From Flavobacteriales bacterium (GTDB lineage Bacteria; Bacteroidota; Bacteroidia; Flavobacteriales_G; Salibacteraceae): a DNA stretch of 34,158 nt. The notes under the pieces were generated by a model. The model was not told the origin of the DNA and ran no database searches. It saw only the letters and a list, made by a program, of their open reading frames with translations. The stretch lies in contig JAGQYO010000037.1 in the NCBI GenBank assembly GCA_020435995.1, positions 1 through 34,158 of the forward strand, read 5' to 3'. A program made the position numbers and the translations under genes. Of this stretch, positions 1 through 9,442 are shown one piece after another. Each line of letters starts with the position of its first letter. Position 1 is the first letter of the stretch.

Positions 1-48
1 GCTAATACTTCTTAACTAATTCGCATTATTCACTGCTTCATATATTGC

Positions 49-56
49 TACTTTTG
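49..56 (+). promoter_or_regulatory. Bacteroidota -7 element of ribBA
   Basis: TACTTTTG is a perfect TAnnTTTG word, ending 16 bases before the ribBA start codon. No convincing -33 TTTG lies at the usual spacing. The same 12 bases TACTTTTGCCGC recur in front of the thioesterase gene at 20575. Confidence 0.5.
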
Positions 57-72
57 CCGCTCAGAAAAAAAA

Positions 73-1206
73 ATGAAGGATAAGCTTAGCACCATAGAAG
101 AAGCCTTAGAGGATATAAAAAATGGCAAAATCGTAATTGTAGTTGATGATGAAGACCGTGAAAACGAAGGTGATTTCATTGTTGCAGCGGATTACGTAAC
201 GCCCGAGGTAATCAACTTTATGGCTACGCATGGTAGGGGATTGATTTGCTGCGCCCTACCTGAAGACAGGTGCGATGAGCTCAACCTCGAATTAATGGTA
301 AGCGACAATACAGCTTTGCATGCCACGCCGTTTACAGTTTCTGTAGATTTAATAGGCCACGGATGTAGCACAGGTATTTCAGCTTCGGATAGGGCACGCA
401 CGGTAAAAGCATTGGTAAATCCTTCTACCAAGCCTGAAGAATTGGGTAAACCTGGGCATATTTTTCCATTGAGAGCCAAAAAAGGTGGTGTGTTGAGAAG
501 AACTGGACATACCGAAGCAACTATAGATTTAGCTAGGTTGGCCGGTCTTTATCCAGGAGGCGTTTTGGTGGAAATCATGAATGAAGATGGTACCATGGCC
601 CGCCTTCCTCAGCTCATGGAAATTGCCGAACGATTTGATATGAAAGTCATTAGCATTGAAGACTTGGTGGATTATCGAATGCAACGCGAAAGATTGATAA
701 GCCGAGAGGTGGAAGTGGAGGTGGAAAGCGACTACGGCATGATTAAGCTTATTGGCTATAAGCAACTCACATCAGGCGATGAACACCTTGCGGTGGTAAT
801 GGGAACCTGGAGTGAAAGTGAATCGGTACTCGTTCGTGTTCACTCAAGCAGTAGTTTGGGAGATATATTTTCAGCCTTCAAACACGACAAGCCTTCTCTT
901 TTGGCAAAGGCATTTAGATCTATTCACAACGAGGGAAAAGGTGCCGTTATTTACATGCAACAAGGTATTCGGGGCCTAGGCTTGATCAATCGATTGAAAT
1001 CTTATAAGAATGACTTGGACCACGGTAGCAAGGAACTTCTCGATTTGAGTTATAAGATGGACAGCAAAGACTACGGAGTTGGCGCTCAAATAATTCGTGA
1101 TTTGGGAATAAGAAAAATGAGGCTAATAACCAACAAACCCCAAAACAGAACTGGATTAATAGGCTATGGCCTTGAAATAGTTGAAACCCTTCCCATAGGC
1201 GAATAA
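73..1206 (+). CDS. ribBA: 3,4-dihydroxy-2-butanone-4-phosphate synthase with degenerate GTP cyclohydrolase II domain
   Basis: The 377-residue protein makes the four-carbon precursor of riboflavin from ribulose 5-phosphate in the cytoplasm. Residues 1-205 are a complete DHBP synthase, with the acidic DDEDRENEGDF motif (25-35), THGRGLIC near 52 and RRTGHTEATIDLA near 142. Residues 215-377 follow the GTP cyclohydrolase II fold, but the zinc cysteines are gone: in the RVHSECLTGD-like stretch Cys is Ser260, and the CxC pair aligns with His271 and Lys273. The QEGRxIGL motif reads QQGIRGLGL. The second half is therefore unlikely to open GTP and may be structural. Such RibB with a RibA-like tail is known in Flavobacteria. 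An active RibA should be encoded elsewhere. The ATG follows an A-rich leader and a good -7 element. No FMN riboswitch fits in the 72 visible upstream bases. Confidence 0.93.
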   Translation: MKDKLSTIEEALEDIKNGKIVIVVDDEDRENEGDFIVAADYVTPEVINFMATHGRGLICCALPEDRCDELNLELMVSDNTALHATPFTVSVDLIGHGCSTGISASDRARTVKALVNPSTKPEELGKPGHIFPLRAKKGGVLRRTGHTEATIDLARLAGLYPGGVLVEIMNEDGTMARLPQLMEIAERFDMKVISIEDLVDYRMQRERLISREVEVEVESDYGMIKLIGYKQLTSGDEHLAVVMGTWSESESVLVRVHSSSSLGDIFSAFKHDKPSLLAKAFRSIHNEGKGAVIYMQQGIRGLGLINRLKSYKNDLDHGSKELLDLSYKMDSKDYGVGAQIIRDLGIRKMRLITNKPQNRTGLIGYGLEIVETLPIGE

Positions 1207-1212
1207 GCCAAC

Positions 1213-4200
1213 TTATTTCTTGGATTTTCTTTGGAAAATCGATCGTATAAGTGCGGGATATGATTCGAAGTCGTGTCTGAAAAACACGCCTACTCCTTGG
1301 GTTTGAGTACCAGAGTTTTGGCTTTCAAGCGAAACACTTTCTGTACGGTTAAAAACCTTTGCCCTCAACCTGCCATCTGCTCTGATTAGATATTCTAGTT
1401 TAAAGTCACCTACAAACTGACTCTGGTTGTTGTTGTTTGCCTGCGTATTGGCAGAGTTATCCACTCCAACGTTGCTCTCAAAGATCAAACGATCATTTAG
1501 CAAGTTTTTGGATACCGCAACTTCAACATTGTCTTTGGTTACCTGACTAAATCCTATATCAACCACATCATTATCCAATTTCGATAGCATCATATTTAAT
1601 TGATTGGCAATCATTTCACTACTCCATGCTCCTCCGCCAGTTCCTCCAAAATTGCTTTCCGGTGGCGAATATTTATTAAATAAGAGCAAGGAGAAAAACT
1701 GTTTGTTCACCTCATCTTGGGTAGGCATTTGACTTTTAACCTGAGCTTCAACGTCATTTCCTACATTTTTGAGCCTTATATCAAATTTAAAGTCTGGTGA
1801 AGACAGTTTACTTGAAATATTAAGTAGACATTCATTATCTACTTTTTTAGTTTGGGTAGTATCACCCAGAAGGGGACCTATAGAAGCCTTTACATCATAA
1901 ATAGCGGTGAGGTCTAAAAATGCGTCTAAAGGATCGCCGGTCCATGTGATTTTCCCACCAGATTCAAGCTTAAACTTCTTCGCAAAAATATTTTTATAGC
2001 TAAAATTGTAAATACCACTCACAATTTCGTAATCACCAAACATGGTGAAATTGGCGGCTTGGTCAATTTCCATTTTAATTTTCCCCGTTCCCTTGGTTTC
2101 AATTATGTCGCCCGTTGCTTCATCGAAAATAATTCGAGCTTTTGTGGTCGGGTCAATTTCCATATCAAAGAGCAGGTTGATACCAGTTAAATCTACTTTT
2201 TTCTCTACAATTTCCTCAACATTAAGCCAGGATGGACTAACGAAGGTGATAAAATCGGATTCACCAACGTCCTCCCCTCCTACCACTGGAATATTAATCA
2301 CACTGTTGTTATCCGTTTTGGCATAAATCTCAAGGAATACGTTATCGGCATATCCGGATACATTAATATCTCCCGTGAGAAACATATTGCCATAAAACAA
2401 TTCATTGTCTTTGCTCGTGGTATTAAGAGCCATGAATTTTTTAGCATTAATAGCTACATCGAAATTCATGTCTCTCCATTTATCGTGGTAAATGGTTCCC
2501 ACTACATTGGCTCCTTGTCCATTCTCATCAACCAGTCTCAATCTATTAAATCCAAACCAATCTTCTTTAAAAATGAGTGTTTCGTTGTGAATTAAATAGC
2601 TGGTATTCAGATAATCTACTCGAAATTGAACACTATCAAATTCTAGTTCACCAACCAGCACTGGAGAGTTGATACCACCTTGCAATTCAAGCGAGCCATA
2701 AATTTTGCCATCAATATTGTCCATAAATCGACTTACAATTGGCTCAATCATGTGTAGGTACAAGCCTTCGGTAGAAAAGAAAAAATCAAATGCCGTATCT
2801 CCACCATTTGGATAATAGTAGCCCATTAATTTTAAGGATTTTACGGTGTCCTTCACCAATAAATCGGGATAGCGAGTTAAATCCACATCCACTTCGAAGC
2901 GCGATGACTGATGGTTCCAAAATGATTCAATTACACCTGTTCCTAGTACTTTTTCATTAATGGCAATATCCTTCAACTCAATATCACTCATAATATATGG
3001 GTTAGTAGCCAGTGAATTTATTGCAATCACACCCCCAATCTCACCATTTAATTTCATCCCATTATCCCCTGAAATTTTTGATAAATTGGCCAAATTGAGT
3101 CCCTTTATCTGTACATAAAGTTCATCACCTGGAATCTCGGAATAGACGCCATTCACCTTGATGTATTTGCCTGAACTAAAAATATCAAGATTCTTAACAG
3201 TCACTTTGTTGGTGTCAATGACTATCCCATTTGACTTACCTATGAGCCAAATTGAATCGGCAACCATTACATCACTGCTATCTATCCGAACAAATATTTC
3301 TTGGCCTGGTAGCACGCCACCCCTGATGTCCAAGTAAATATGATTTTTATGAACTCCATTGCGTTCCATCGAAAACACAGTTCGCATACTGTCGTTTCCA
3401 AGTGAAATGTTGGTTTTTACATCCTGCACAATAACCTCATCATTTACCGCGAGCTGATAAAAATCAACAATCTGAACCACCGAGGAATCCTTCATATTAA
3501 GGTCGATTAGAAACTCATTAATTTCAATGCTATTCCACTGAACACCCTTACCAGTAACACTCAATGTGAACTCCTTTTCTTTAGAACTGAAACTCGACCT
3601 AATAAAAACGGGATAGGGTTGTTTAAGGCTCGGATAGAAAATTTCTAAGAGTGGGTTAAGATCGTTCAGCTCAATAAATGCGCTATACGTCTGCTCGGTG
3701 GTATCTGGATTTGCCATTGTAAAAAATGAAGGCATGGCCCCATGCATCATGTGCTTAATGGTACTAACAACATCACCCGGTTTGTAATTTCCGCGTAAAA
3801 GTCCTGATCCAATAGGGCTGGAAAATTCTAATCTACGAATGTCGTTTGCAAAATATGAGTGGAGCACTATCGATTCTGTTTCAAATTTCTTATCCCCCTC
3901 AATAATGACAAGGCTGTCCAAACTGACATCACCCACTATATCTTCGATAGATAGTCCGACAATATCGCTTGAGATTTTTCCACTTATAAAAAATGAAGAA
4001 TCTCGGGCCACAAGATTGGTTCGTGCTGGAAACAAAGAGTCTACATTCAGCCTAAATTCTAATTTTGGTTTTTTCTGACTAAAATCCAGTGAACCATTAA
4101 AACTCAAGTCGGCGTTCTTATCTTTTACGTTTACAAATCCTTCAAATTTTTCCTTTTCAATAAAGGCATCCACCGTTATTCCACGGTATTCATAGCCGTT

Positions 4201-5634
4201 ATAACCAAACCGGGATACATATCCCAGTACCTCAGACTGAATTTCGGCCAGAGACAATCCTTTGCCTATAACCTCCACATCCATGTCTAGTGGGCCAATG
4301 TTGTTTTGCCCGATCAATTTACCAATTGCAAAATCATTCAATTTCAGCAAGCCATCATAATGAGCTGTATCCTTTATAAAACTGAAATCTAAATCCGTTT
4401 TTCCCCTACCAATTGAGGTAGAAAAAACGCTGTTAGCTTTGAAATTGCGATAAGTACCCGTAAAATGTCCATTTAATTTTACTGTTCCCAAGGCAAGTAA
4501 ATCTGCTGGTAATTCAAGGTAATTGGGCGTATCAAACGGTGGTAATTGGATTTTTCTAGCGTCATGAACGTCAACTCTCGAATTAGTCAATTCTAATTCA
4601 ATCAATGTTTTATCAATATCGGGAAGGCCCTTCATTTTTAGTGAACCGAATAACTGCGTTTTGTCGGACAAACTGATCGCCATTTTATTGAATTCGAACT
4701 GAGATACCGTTCCTTTAAATTCTCCTCTCAAATTCAGTTCCTGGTGCATTCCAATTAATGGACCAGAAAAAAAGGCGATATCCTTCATATTGATTGAGCT
4801 TAACTCAAGATGGGAAACCATCTCTACACTATCAATAAAATTGGAAAAACCTTCATAATTGTTATGGGCCAATGAATAATCTCCACCTATATTACTGTGT
4901 GGCGTCACTATTATAAAGCTATCTAGTAGCATTTTAGCATCCGTCATGTGAAACTTACCAGCAAGTGAATCAAGTTGAAAGCCTGATTTCTCATTTAGCG
5001 CCAATTTATCTACCGATGCTCGTATTTCCCCTTTATGAAAATAAAATTCTGAAGCTTGGAGATCAAATTTTTGAATATCCAAATCTGAAAAGTTCACGGA
5101 CCTTACAACGGAGGTATCGTTTTCATCCTGCCATTTGAAAGAAACATCGGTTAAACCAATCTTATGCGCTAAAATGGTAAAGTCTGGTGTTTCACTTTGA
5201 CTTGTGTCCTCACTAGCGAACTTATCGATTATGAATTGTAGGTTGAGTACAGAATCTCCCTTAAATTGTTTTAGGTAAAACTTGGTATGATAAAGCTTGA
5301 GTTCATCAACAGTAAAAACCATGTTATCAAAGTCGGGCCAAACCAAATCAAGGTCAAGAATTCCCATGTATAGTAGGGTGTCTTTTCTAAGATCTTCTAC
5401 ATACAATCCTTGAATGCCGATCCTATCGAAGGAATGAACTTGAATCTTTTGAAAAGAAACTTCAACATTATACTCATCAAAAAGGAAGTGTGAAACGCTA
5501 TTAGCAAGGTAAGTTTGCACTGCGCTGAACCTTAATGACAAGATAAAGACCACCAACATCAATAAAATGAGGGCGATTAAATTTCGGAATATCTTGAGTG
5601 CTTTTTTGATAATTTTGAGCGCTATTGCTATCAA
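1213..5634 (-). CDS. tamB: TamB-like translocation/assembly module, AsmA/DUF490 family
   Basis: A 1473-residue envelope protein, with an N-terminal membrane anchor at residues 15-35 followed by a very long periplasmic beta-rich region. The last 300 residues carry the TamB domain, including IFAKKFKLESGGKITWTGDP and a C-terminal part with the barrel-facing stretch after it. TamB proteins bridge inner and outer membrane and are linked to lipid transport and outer-membrane protein assembly. It is divergent from tsaD, an arrangement common in Bacteroidota. The start used is a TTG. A TACATTTG word on this strand at 5636-5643 ends one base before it, so either that word is chance or translation starts further in; no conventional start exists before residue 25. 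The gene converges with ribBA, with 6 bases between the stops. Confidence 0.9.
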   Translation of the reverse strand: MIAIALKIIKKALKIFRNLIALILLMLVVFILSLRFSAVQTYLANSVSHFLFDEYNVEVSFQKIQVHSFDRIGIQGLYVEDLRKDTLLYMGILDLDLVWPDFDNMVFTVDELKLYHTKFYLKQFKGDSVLNLQFIIDKFASEDTSQSETPDFTILAHKIGLTDVSFKWQDENDTSVVRSVNFSDLDIQKFDLQASEFYFHKGEIRASVDKLALNEKSGFQLDSLAGKFHMTDAKMLLDSFIIVTPHSNIGGDYSLAHNNYEGFSNFIDSVEMVSHLELSSINMKDIAFFSGPLIGMHQELNLRGEFKGTVSQFEFNKMAISLSDKTQLFGSLKMKGLPDIDKTLIELELTNSRVDVHDARKIQLPPFDTPNYLELPADLLALGTVKLNGHFTGTYRNFKANSVFSTSIGRGKTDLDFSFIKDTAHYDGLLKLNDFAIGKLIGQNNIGPLDMDVEVIGKGLSLAEIQSEVLGYVSRFGYNGYEYRGITVDAFIEKEKFEGFVNVKDKNADLSFNGSLDFSQKKPKLEFRLNVDSLFPARTNLVARDSSFFISGKISSDIVGLSIEDIVGDVSLDSLVIIEGDKKFETESIVLHSYFANDIRRLEFSSPIGSGLLRGNYKPGDVVSTIKHMMHGAMPSFFTMANPDTTEQTYSAFIELNDLNPLLEIFYPSLKQPYPVFIRSSFSSKEKEFTLSVTGKGVQWNSIEINEFLIDLNMKDSSVVQIVDFYQLAVNDEVIVQDVKTNISLGNDSMRTVFSMERNGVHKNHIYLDIRGGVLPGQEIFVRIDSSDVMVADSIWLIGKSNGIVIDTNKVTVKNLDIFSSGKYIKVNGVYSEIPGDELYVQIKGLNLANLSKISGDNGMKLNGEIGGVIAINSLATNPYIMSDIELKDIAINEKVLGTGVIESFWNHQSSRFEVDVDLTRYPDLLVKDTVKSLKLMGYYYPNGGDTAFDFFFSTEGLYLHMIEPIVSRFMDNIDGKIYGSLELQGGINSPVLVGELEFDSVQFRVDYLNTSYLIHNETLIFKEDWFGFNRLRLVDENGQGANVVGTIYHDKWRDMNFDVAINAKKFMALNTTSKDNELFYGNMFLTGDINVSGYADNVFLEIYAKTDNNSVINIPVVGGEDVGESDFITFVSPSWLNVEEIVEKKVDLTGINLLFDMEIDPTTKARIIFDEATGDIIETKGTGKIKMEIDQAANFTMFGDYEIVSGIYNFSYKNIFAKKFKLESGGKITWTGDPLDAFLDLTAIYDVKASIGPLLGDTTQTKKVDNECLLNISSKLSSPDFKFDIRLKNVGNDVEAQVKSQMPTQDEVNKQFFSLLLFNKYSPPESNFGGTGGGAWSSEMIANQLNMMLSKLDNDVVDIGFSQVTKDNVEVAVSKNLLNDRLIFESNVGVDNSANTQANNNNQSQFVGDFKLEYLIRADGRLRAKVFNRTESVSLESQNSGTQTQGVGVFFRHDFESYPALIRSIFQRKSKK

Positions 5635-5651
5635 ACAAATGTATTACTAAG

Positions 5652-6671
5652 TTGAAAAGGCCTATCAAGATTTTAGCCATAGAATCTTCCTGTGACGATA
5701 CGTCGGCTGCAGTGCTCTATAACAGACGGGTTGTGGCCAATTTAATTGCCAATCAGAGTGTACATGCCAATTATGGCGGAGTTGTTCCAGAACTTGCATC
5801 AAGAGAGCACCAAAAAAACATAATACCAGTAGTTGATGCATGTATGAAAAAGGCAAATTGCGAGCTACATGACATTGACGCAGTTGCATTTACACAAGGC
5901 CCCGGACTTTTAGGCTCCTTGTTGGTTGGCGCAAATTTCGCCAAGGGCTTGAGCCTTGCCCTCAACAAACCATTGATAGCAGTAAACCACATGAAAGCTC
6001 ATATTCTCGCTCATTTTATTGAAAATAACGAATACGCTACACCACCTGCTTTTCCGTTGCTATGTCTCACTGTTTCTGGGGGCCACACACAAATAGTGCT
6101 TGTAAAAGGGCCTTTTGATATGCAAATAATCGGTCAAACCTTAGACGATGCCGCAGGTGAAGCCTACGATAAAATAGCTAAACAGCTAGGGTTGCCCTAT
6201 CCAGGAGGACCACAAATTGACAAATTAGCTCAACAAGGAATGGCAAAATTTGAGTTTTCTAAAAGTTCGATAGGTAACTTCGATTTTAGTTTTAGTGGGC
6301 TAAAAACTTCGGTACTCTACTTCTTGCAAAAAGAAATGAAAAAGAATGATCAATTTATCAATGAGAACTTAGCGGATTTATGTGCTTCGGTTCAATTGAA
6401 CATTGTGGATACCCTTATCCAAAAGTTACACAGTGCAGCCAAGGAACTTAATATTGATCGGTTAGCGTTAGCTGGTGGCGTTTCAGCCAATTCATATTTG
6501 AGGCTTCGGCTTACCCAATTAGGCGAGCAAGAAGGCTTAAGTACTTTTATACCTCGATTTGAATATTGTACCGATAATGCAGCGATGATTGGTATCGTAG
6601 GATATTATGCTTTTCTCGAAAAAAAGTTTGAAAGCATAGAAGTAGTACCTTCCGCTAGGTTGCCATTTTAA
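5652..6671 (+). CDS. tsaD: tRNA N6-adenosine threonylcarbamoyltransferase
   Basis: This enzyme transfers threonylcarbamoyl from TC-AMP to A37 of ANN-decoding tRNAs, working with TsaB and TsaE in the cytoplasm. The roughly 339-residue protein has the family order complete: ILAIESSCDDTSAA at the N-terminus, the metal motif HMKAH, SGGHTQ, FDFSFSGLKT, GGVSANSYLR and the C-terminal CTDNAAMIG. The TTG at 5652 is preferred because it gives the usual short N-terminus (KRPIKILAIESS). The reading frame extends to another TTG at 5625, which would overlap tamB. With the starts chosen, the divergent genes are only 17 bases apart, so each promoter must lie near or inside its neighbour. No TAnnTTTG was seen for tsaD. 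Confidence 0.93.
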   Translation: MKRPIKILAIESSCDDTSAAVLYNRRVVANLIANQSVHANYGGVVPELASREHQKNIIPVVDACMKKANCELHDIDAVAFTQGPGLLGSLLVGANFAKGLSLALNKPLIAVNHMKAHILAHFIENNEYATPPAFPLLCLTVSGGHTQIVLVKGPFDMQIIGQTLDDAAGEAYDKIAKQLGLPYPGGPQIDKLAQQGMAKFEFSKSSIGNFDFSFSGLKTSVLYFLQKEMKKNDQFINENLADLCASVQLNIVDTLIQKLHSAAKELNIDRLALAGGVSANSYLRLRLTQLGEQEGLSTFIPRFEYCTDNAAMIGIVGYYAFLEKKFESIEVVPSARLPF

Positions 6672-6676
6672 GAAAG

Positions 6677-7417
6677 ATGGCATCACGTTTAACTTTGCTT
6701 TTATGTCTTGTTGTTAAAGTTGCCATTTCGCAAAACCATTCTGAATATAGTCGTTCCAATGATTCATTAGCGTTTTCTGAATTTTCTCATAAAATAGAAA
6801 AACTTCCAAAATCGGTACTGTCCACCAACCCAATGTCGATGTTATTGTCCTCAGAAATTGCGTTTTTCACCAGCGAATATCGCTTAGTAGGGGAATTTGT
6901 AACAGGGCAAAAATCGAGTTTACTGTTGGGACTAAGCTACATGGGAATGGGACCTATTTTGGCAGCGGCCATAAACCAAGATACCTCTATGAAACAAGGG
7001 GGCTATAATAGCCAAAACTTCACCATGACGGGGTTTAGGCTTCAGCTAGGATACCGCTTCTACTTTCTTAAAAAAGGTATTGGCCCAAATCATGAAAGCT
7101 ACACCCCCGCACCGTTTGGGTTCTACATTTTTCCAAGGCTTTCCTATTCGAAAGCAGAATTTTACTTAACGAGCCAAAAATCTGACAGGTTGAGGATTCA
7201 GTTCTACAACGCCTCATTAAATACTGGATATCAGTTTCTTGTGGGTAAACACTTGGTCTTCGATGTTTTTGTTGGAGCTGGATATAAAAACAATCAAATA
7301 CTTGAAATTAATGGGTCAAGTACTAGCCAAATGAACGATCCAGAAATTGAAGAATCTTTTTTATTTGGAAGCCCATTGAAGATTAACATAGGAAGTGCAA
7401 TTGGGATTGCATTCTAA
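6677..7417 (+). CDS. putative outer-membrane beta-barrel protein, function unknown
   Basis: A 246-residue protein that starts 5 bases after tsaD and is probably co-transcribed with it. An uncleaved-looking hydrophobic N-terminus, LTLLLCLVVKVAISQ, fits a signal peptide cut near residue 19. The rest is rich in alternating aromatic and small residues: strands such as FRLQLGYRFYFLKKG, FGFYIFPRLSYSKAEFYL, ASLNTGYQFLVG and FDVFVGAGYK resemble short outer-membrane barrels of Bacteroidota (DUF3575/PorT-like size). It ends in a Phe after an alternating strand, as many outer-membrane barrels do. The family is not recognised with certainty and no enzymatic motif is visible. Confidence 0.65.
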   Translation: MASRLTLLLCLVVKVAISQNHSEYSRSNDSLAFSEFSHKIEKLPKSVLSTNPMSMLLSSEIAFFTSEYRLVGEFVTGQKSSLLLGLSYMGMGPILAAAINQDTSMKQGGYNSQNFTMTGFRLQLGYRFYFLKKGIGPNHESYTPAPFGFYIFPRLSYSKAEFYLTSQKSDRLRIQFYNASLNTGYQFLVGKHLVFDVFVGAGYKNNQILEINGSSTSQMNDPEIEESFLFGSPLKINIGSAIGIAF

Positions 7418-7496
7418 CCGATTTAAAAAAGAATAAGTCAAGCTATTTAATTAGTCACCGTAAAGCCCTTAATTTTAGGATTTATAATTTAAAATC

Positions 7497-7973
7497 ATGA
7501 AAAACAATTTATTGTTGTTGGGTTTATGTTGTCTTTTTGGCTCATGCGGAGCACAAAGTTCAAGCGAATTAAATAAACCAACATTTGAAATCGAGAAAAC
7601 CGAAGTAGAATGGAAAAAAGAGTTGAGCGAAGAAGCCTATCGCATTCTTCGCGAAAAGGATACCGAACAGGCTTGGTCGGGCGAATACAATGACAACAAA
7701 AGAGCCGGCGTTTATGTTTGTATTGGATGTTCAAACCCACTGTTTAACAGTGAAACCAAGTTTGATTCTGGGTCGGGATGGCCAAGTTTTTGGGATAAGT
7801 ACAAATCTCAAAGTATCCAATTAATACAAGATACAACGCTTGGAATGACGCGCTCGGAAGTAGTCTGCAACCGATGTGGTGGTCACTTAGGCCACGTATT
7901 TAATGATGGGCCAAAGCCAACAGGTTTGCGGTATTGTATTAATTCTGGAGCACTTCAATTCAAGCCAAAATAA
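7497..7973 (+). CDS. msrB: lipoprotein methionine-R-sulfoxide reductase B
   Basis: A 158-residue MsrB that reduces the R epimer of methionine sulfoxide in oxidised proteins. It has a lipoprotein signal, with lipobox LFGSC and lipidated Cys17, so it works outside the cytoplasm as an envelope repair enzyme. Zinc-binding pairs are Cys75/Cys78 and Cys124/Cys127. The catalytic residue is Cys147 in RYCINSGAL, and the GSGWPSF substrate loop lies near residue 92. No second redox Cys is evident besides the lipid-bearing one, so recycling would need an external thiol. The stop codon runs into a strong bidirectional terminator. Confidence 0.95.
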   Translation: MKNNLLLLGLCCLFGSCGAQSSSELNKPTFEIEKTEVEWKKELSEEAYRILREKDTEQAWSGEYNDNKRAGVYVCIGCSNPLFNSETKFDSGSGWPSFWDKYKSQSIQLIQDTTLGMTRSEVVCNRCGGHLGHVFNDGPKPTGLRYCINSGALQFKPK

Positions 7974-7998
7974 AAAAAGCCGCTATGCGGCTTTTTTT
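7972..7998. terminator. bidirectional Rho-independent terminator
   Basis: AAAAAAAGCCGC and GCGGCTTTTTTT form a perfect 12-base inverted repeat around the loop TAT. The A and T tracts let it stop both msrB on the plus strand and the five-gene minus-strand run ending at 8015. Confidence 0.93.
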
Positions 7999-8014
7999 TA
8001 AATTAATTTATAGA

Positions 8015-8539
8015 CTATTTAGTACCTGACGTGCTTGCATCACCAGAGCTCTCAAAAGCTTTTGAAACTTCATCTTCAAATCCAGTCATTAAAATCACAC
8101 AACCCTTAGCAAAGGAACCACCATTCTCATCAATATATGCTGGAATCAAGAAATCTACATAAACAGAGTATAAGCCGCTGCCTGGCTCTGGTTCAAAATT
8201 GAAATTCTTTTCAGAGCTATTAGCCTCAAACAACTTCTCTCTTTTTTTCTCTCCTTGAGGTTTGTCATAAATCTCAATCTTCAAGTCGTTAGGCAATAAC
8301 TCCGTATTAAATACAAATCGGTATCTAGCATCATAATAAAGCGGAATACTAATCTCCTCGATGTAATTGAACCTTTTATACGTAATACGCTTAACAACCA
8401 TGTTGGTGTACTTATACGGCACCAAAGCCTTGCGGCATTTGATTACAGGTTCAGTTTTGGGGCAGTAATCAGAAGATTGTGAAAATCCCTGACCGCCAAT
8501 GATTAAGCCTAAAAACAACGACAATATAACTTTCTTCAT
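8015..8539 (-). CDS. secreted family-A protein A1 (unrecognised)
   Basis: A 174-residue exported protein with a signal peptide cut after about residue 21 (GGQGFSQ). It belongs with 9443-9916 and 10899-11423 to one unrecognised family. Shared marks here are Cys26, Cys35, the YRFVFNTE block at 73-80, the DKP turn at 92-94, an IPA motif near 132, and GCVI with Cys147. The pattern predicts a small all-beta domain held by a Cys26/Cys147-type disulfide, which is inference. The C-terminal tail is Ser/Thr/Gly-rich. It is the last gene of the five-gene run, 11 bases after B1, and is followed by the terminator at 7972-7998. Function unknown. Confidence 0.8.
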   Translation of the reverse strand: MKKVILSLFLGLIIGGQGFSQSSDYCPKTEPVIKCRKALVPYKYTNMVVKRITYKRFNYIEEISIPLYYDARYRFVFNTELLPNDLKIEIYDKPQGEKKREKLFEANSSEKNFNFEPEPGSGLYSVYVDFLIPAYIDENGGSFAKGCVILMTGFEDEVSKAFESSGDASTSGTK

Positions 8540-8550
8540 AAACTTAAAGA

Positions 8551-9429
8551 CTATGGGTTAACGATCGACTTTCTAATTTCTACAATTGAATTAGATAATT
8601 GATCTAAATGCTCTTGTGATAATTTGTAATCCTTGAATGAAGCAATATTTTGCGCATTTTTATTCTCTTCTAACTGATTAAAAAACTGTTCAAGCTGAAC
8701 CAATTGTTTCCTAATCTCTTTAAGTTCATCCGTTTGATTCTCATTCGACCGAAGCGCCTTATTTAAATTATTAAGGATAGTCATTTGTTCCACGAGTCTT
8801 CCACTCAAGCTATGGCGATTCGACTTATCCGAAGCTTTCACGCCAAGATACATTCCTTCAACCCATGCACCAGCAAAGATCATGTAGGTCACATCCTGTA
8901 AATTGTTGTCGTCAACAAACATGTCTGTCCTCGCTTGAATATCAATCATCACATTAATTACAGAATCTCGGTTGCCAAGATTAGCTTCGAAACGCTGCAT
9001 CAAATCTTGAGATTCAAATACAGTTCCAAATCCAATTTTGTCACTTAATTCAGAAACAACTTTGAGGTAATTAACAGCATCTTGGCTTTGACCATTTAAC
9101 ACAATGTATGCTAAATCTGCTGAGTAAATTCCAAAATTTAGAATCTTAGAAGTTTGCGATACATATTTTTCAGAATTAGAAGTGGGGTTCGTGGCGCCTT
9201 TGATGTAATTCAATCCTGATTTTTGAAAGATAGACCCAATTTGAAGCGCTGAAGGGAGGTAAAAAGTCTCTACCATTTCTTCTTCGCCAGACTCAGCCAT
9301 TTCGTTCAACATTTCATCCTGAGCCCTTTCGGTCTCACTCATTTCTATATTGCCTTCATCGCCCGATGATCCGCATGAGGCCAAAAACAACCCCGAAATG
9401 ATTATACCTGTTACTATACGAAGCTTCAT
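8551..9429 (-). CDS. lipoprotein family-B protein B1 (unrecognised)
   Basis: A 292-residue lipoprotein. The start at 9429 gives MKLRIVTG and lipobox LASC with Cys19; the frame runs upstream to 9474, but that start would overlap A2 and bury the signal. After an acidic linker (residues 25-55) comes a predicted helical domain. It aligns without gaps to the paralogue at 9949-10830: PSALQI near 59, LNFGIYSADL at 97-106, DSVIN near 155, GAWVEGMY at 187-194 and RLVEQMTIL shortly after. Similar hypothetical lipoproteins with an NFG-YSADL block occur widely in Bacteroidota as far as I recall, but I know no function. It lies 13 bases after A2 and 11 bases before A1. Confidence 0.8.
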   Translation of the reverse strand: MKLRIVTGIIISGLFLASCGSSGDEGNIEMSETERAQDEMLNEMAESGEEEMVETFYLPSALQIGSIFQKSGLNYIKGATNPTSNSEKYVSQTSKILNFGIYSADLAYIVLNGQSQDAVNYLKVVSELSDKIGFGTVFESQDLMQRFEANLGNRDSVINVMIDIQARTDMFVDDNNLQDVTYMIFAGAWVEGMYLGVKASDKSNRHSLSGRLVEQMTILNNLNKALRSNENQTDELKEIRKQLVQLEQFFNQLEENKNAQNIASFKDYKLSQEHLDQLSNSIVEIRKSIVNP

Positions 9430-9442
9430 ATATTCTACTAGT

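Noticed and set aside
1-72. FMN riboswitch ahead of ribBA
   Set aside because: The 72 visible bases hold a -7 element 16 bases from the ATG, leaving no room for the RFN aptamer.
192-479. Open frame on the minus strand inside ribBA
   Set aside because: It lies wholly opposite a conserved coding region, has no family resemblance and no promoter; a shadow frame.
1202-1217. Small hairpin AATAAG/CTTATT between the ribBA and tamB stops
   Set aside because: Only 6 A/T-rich pairs and no T tract; too weak to call a terminator.
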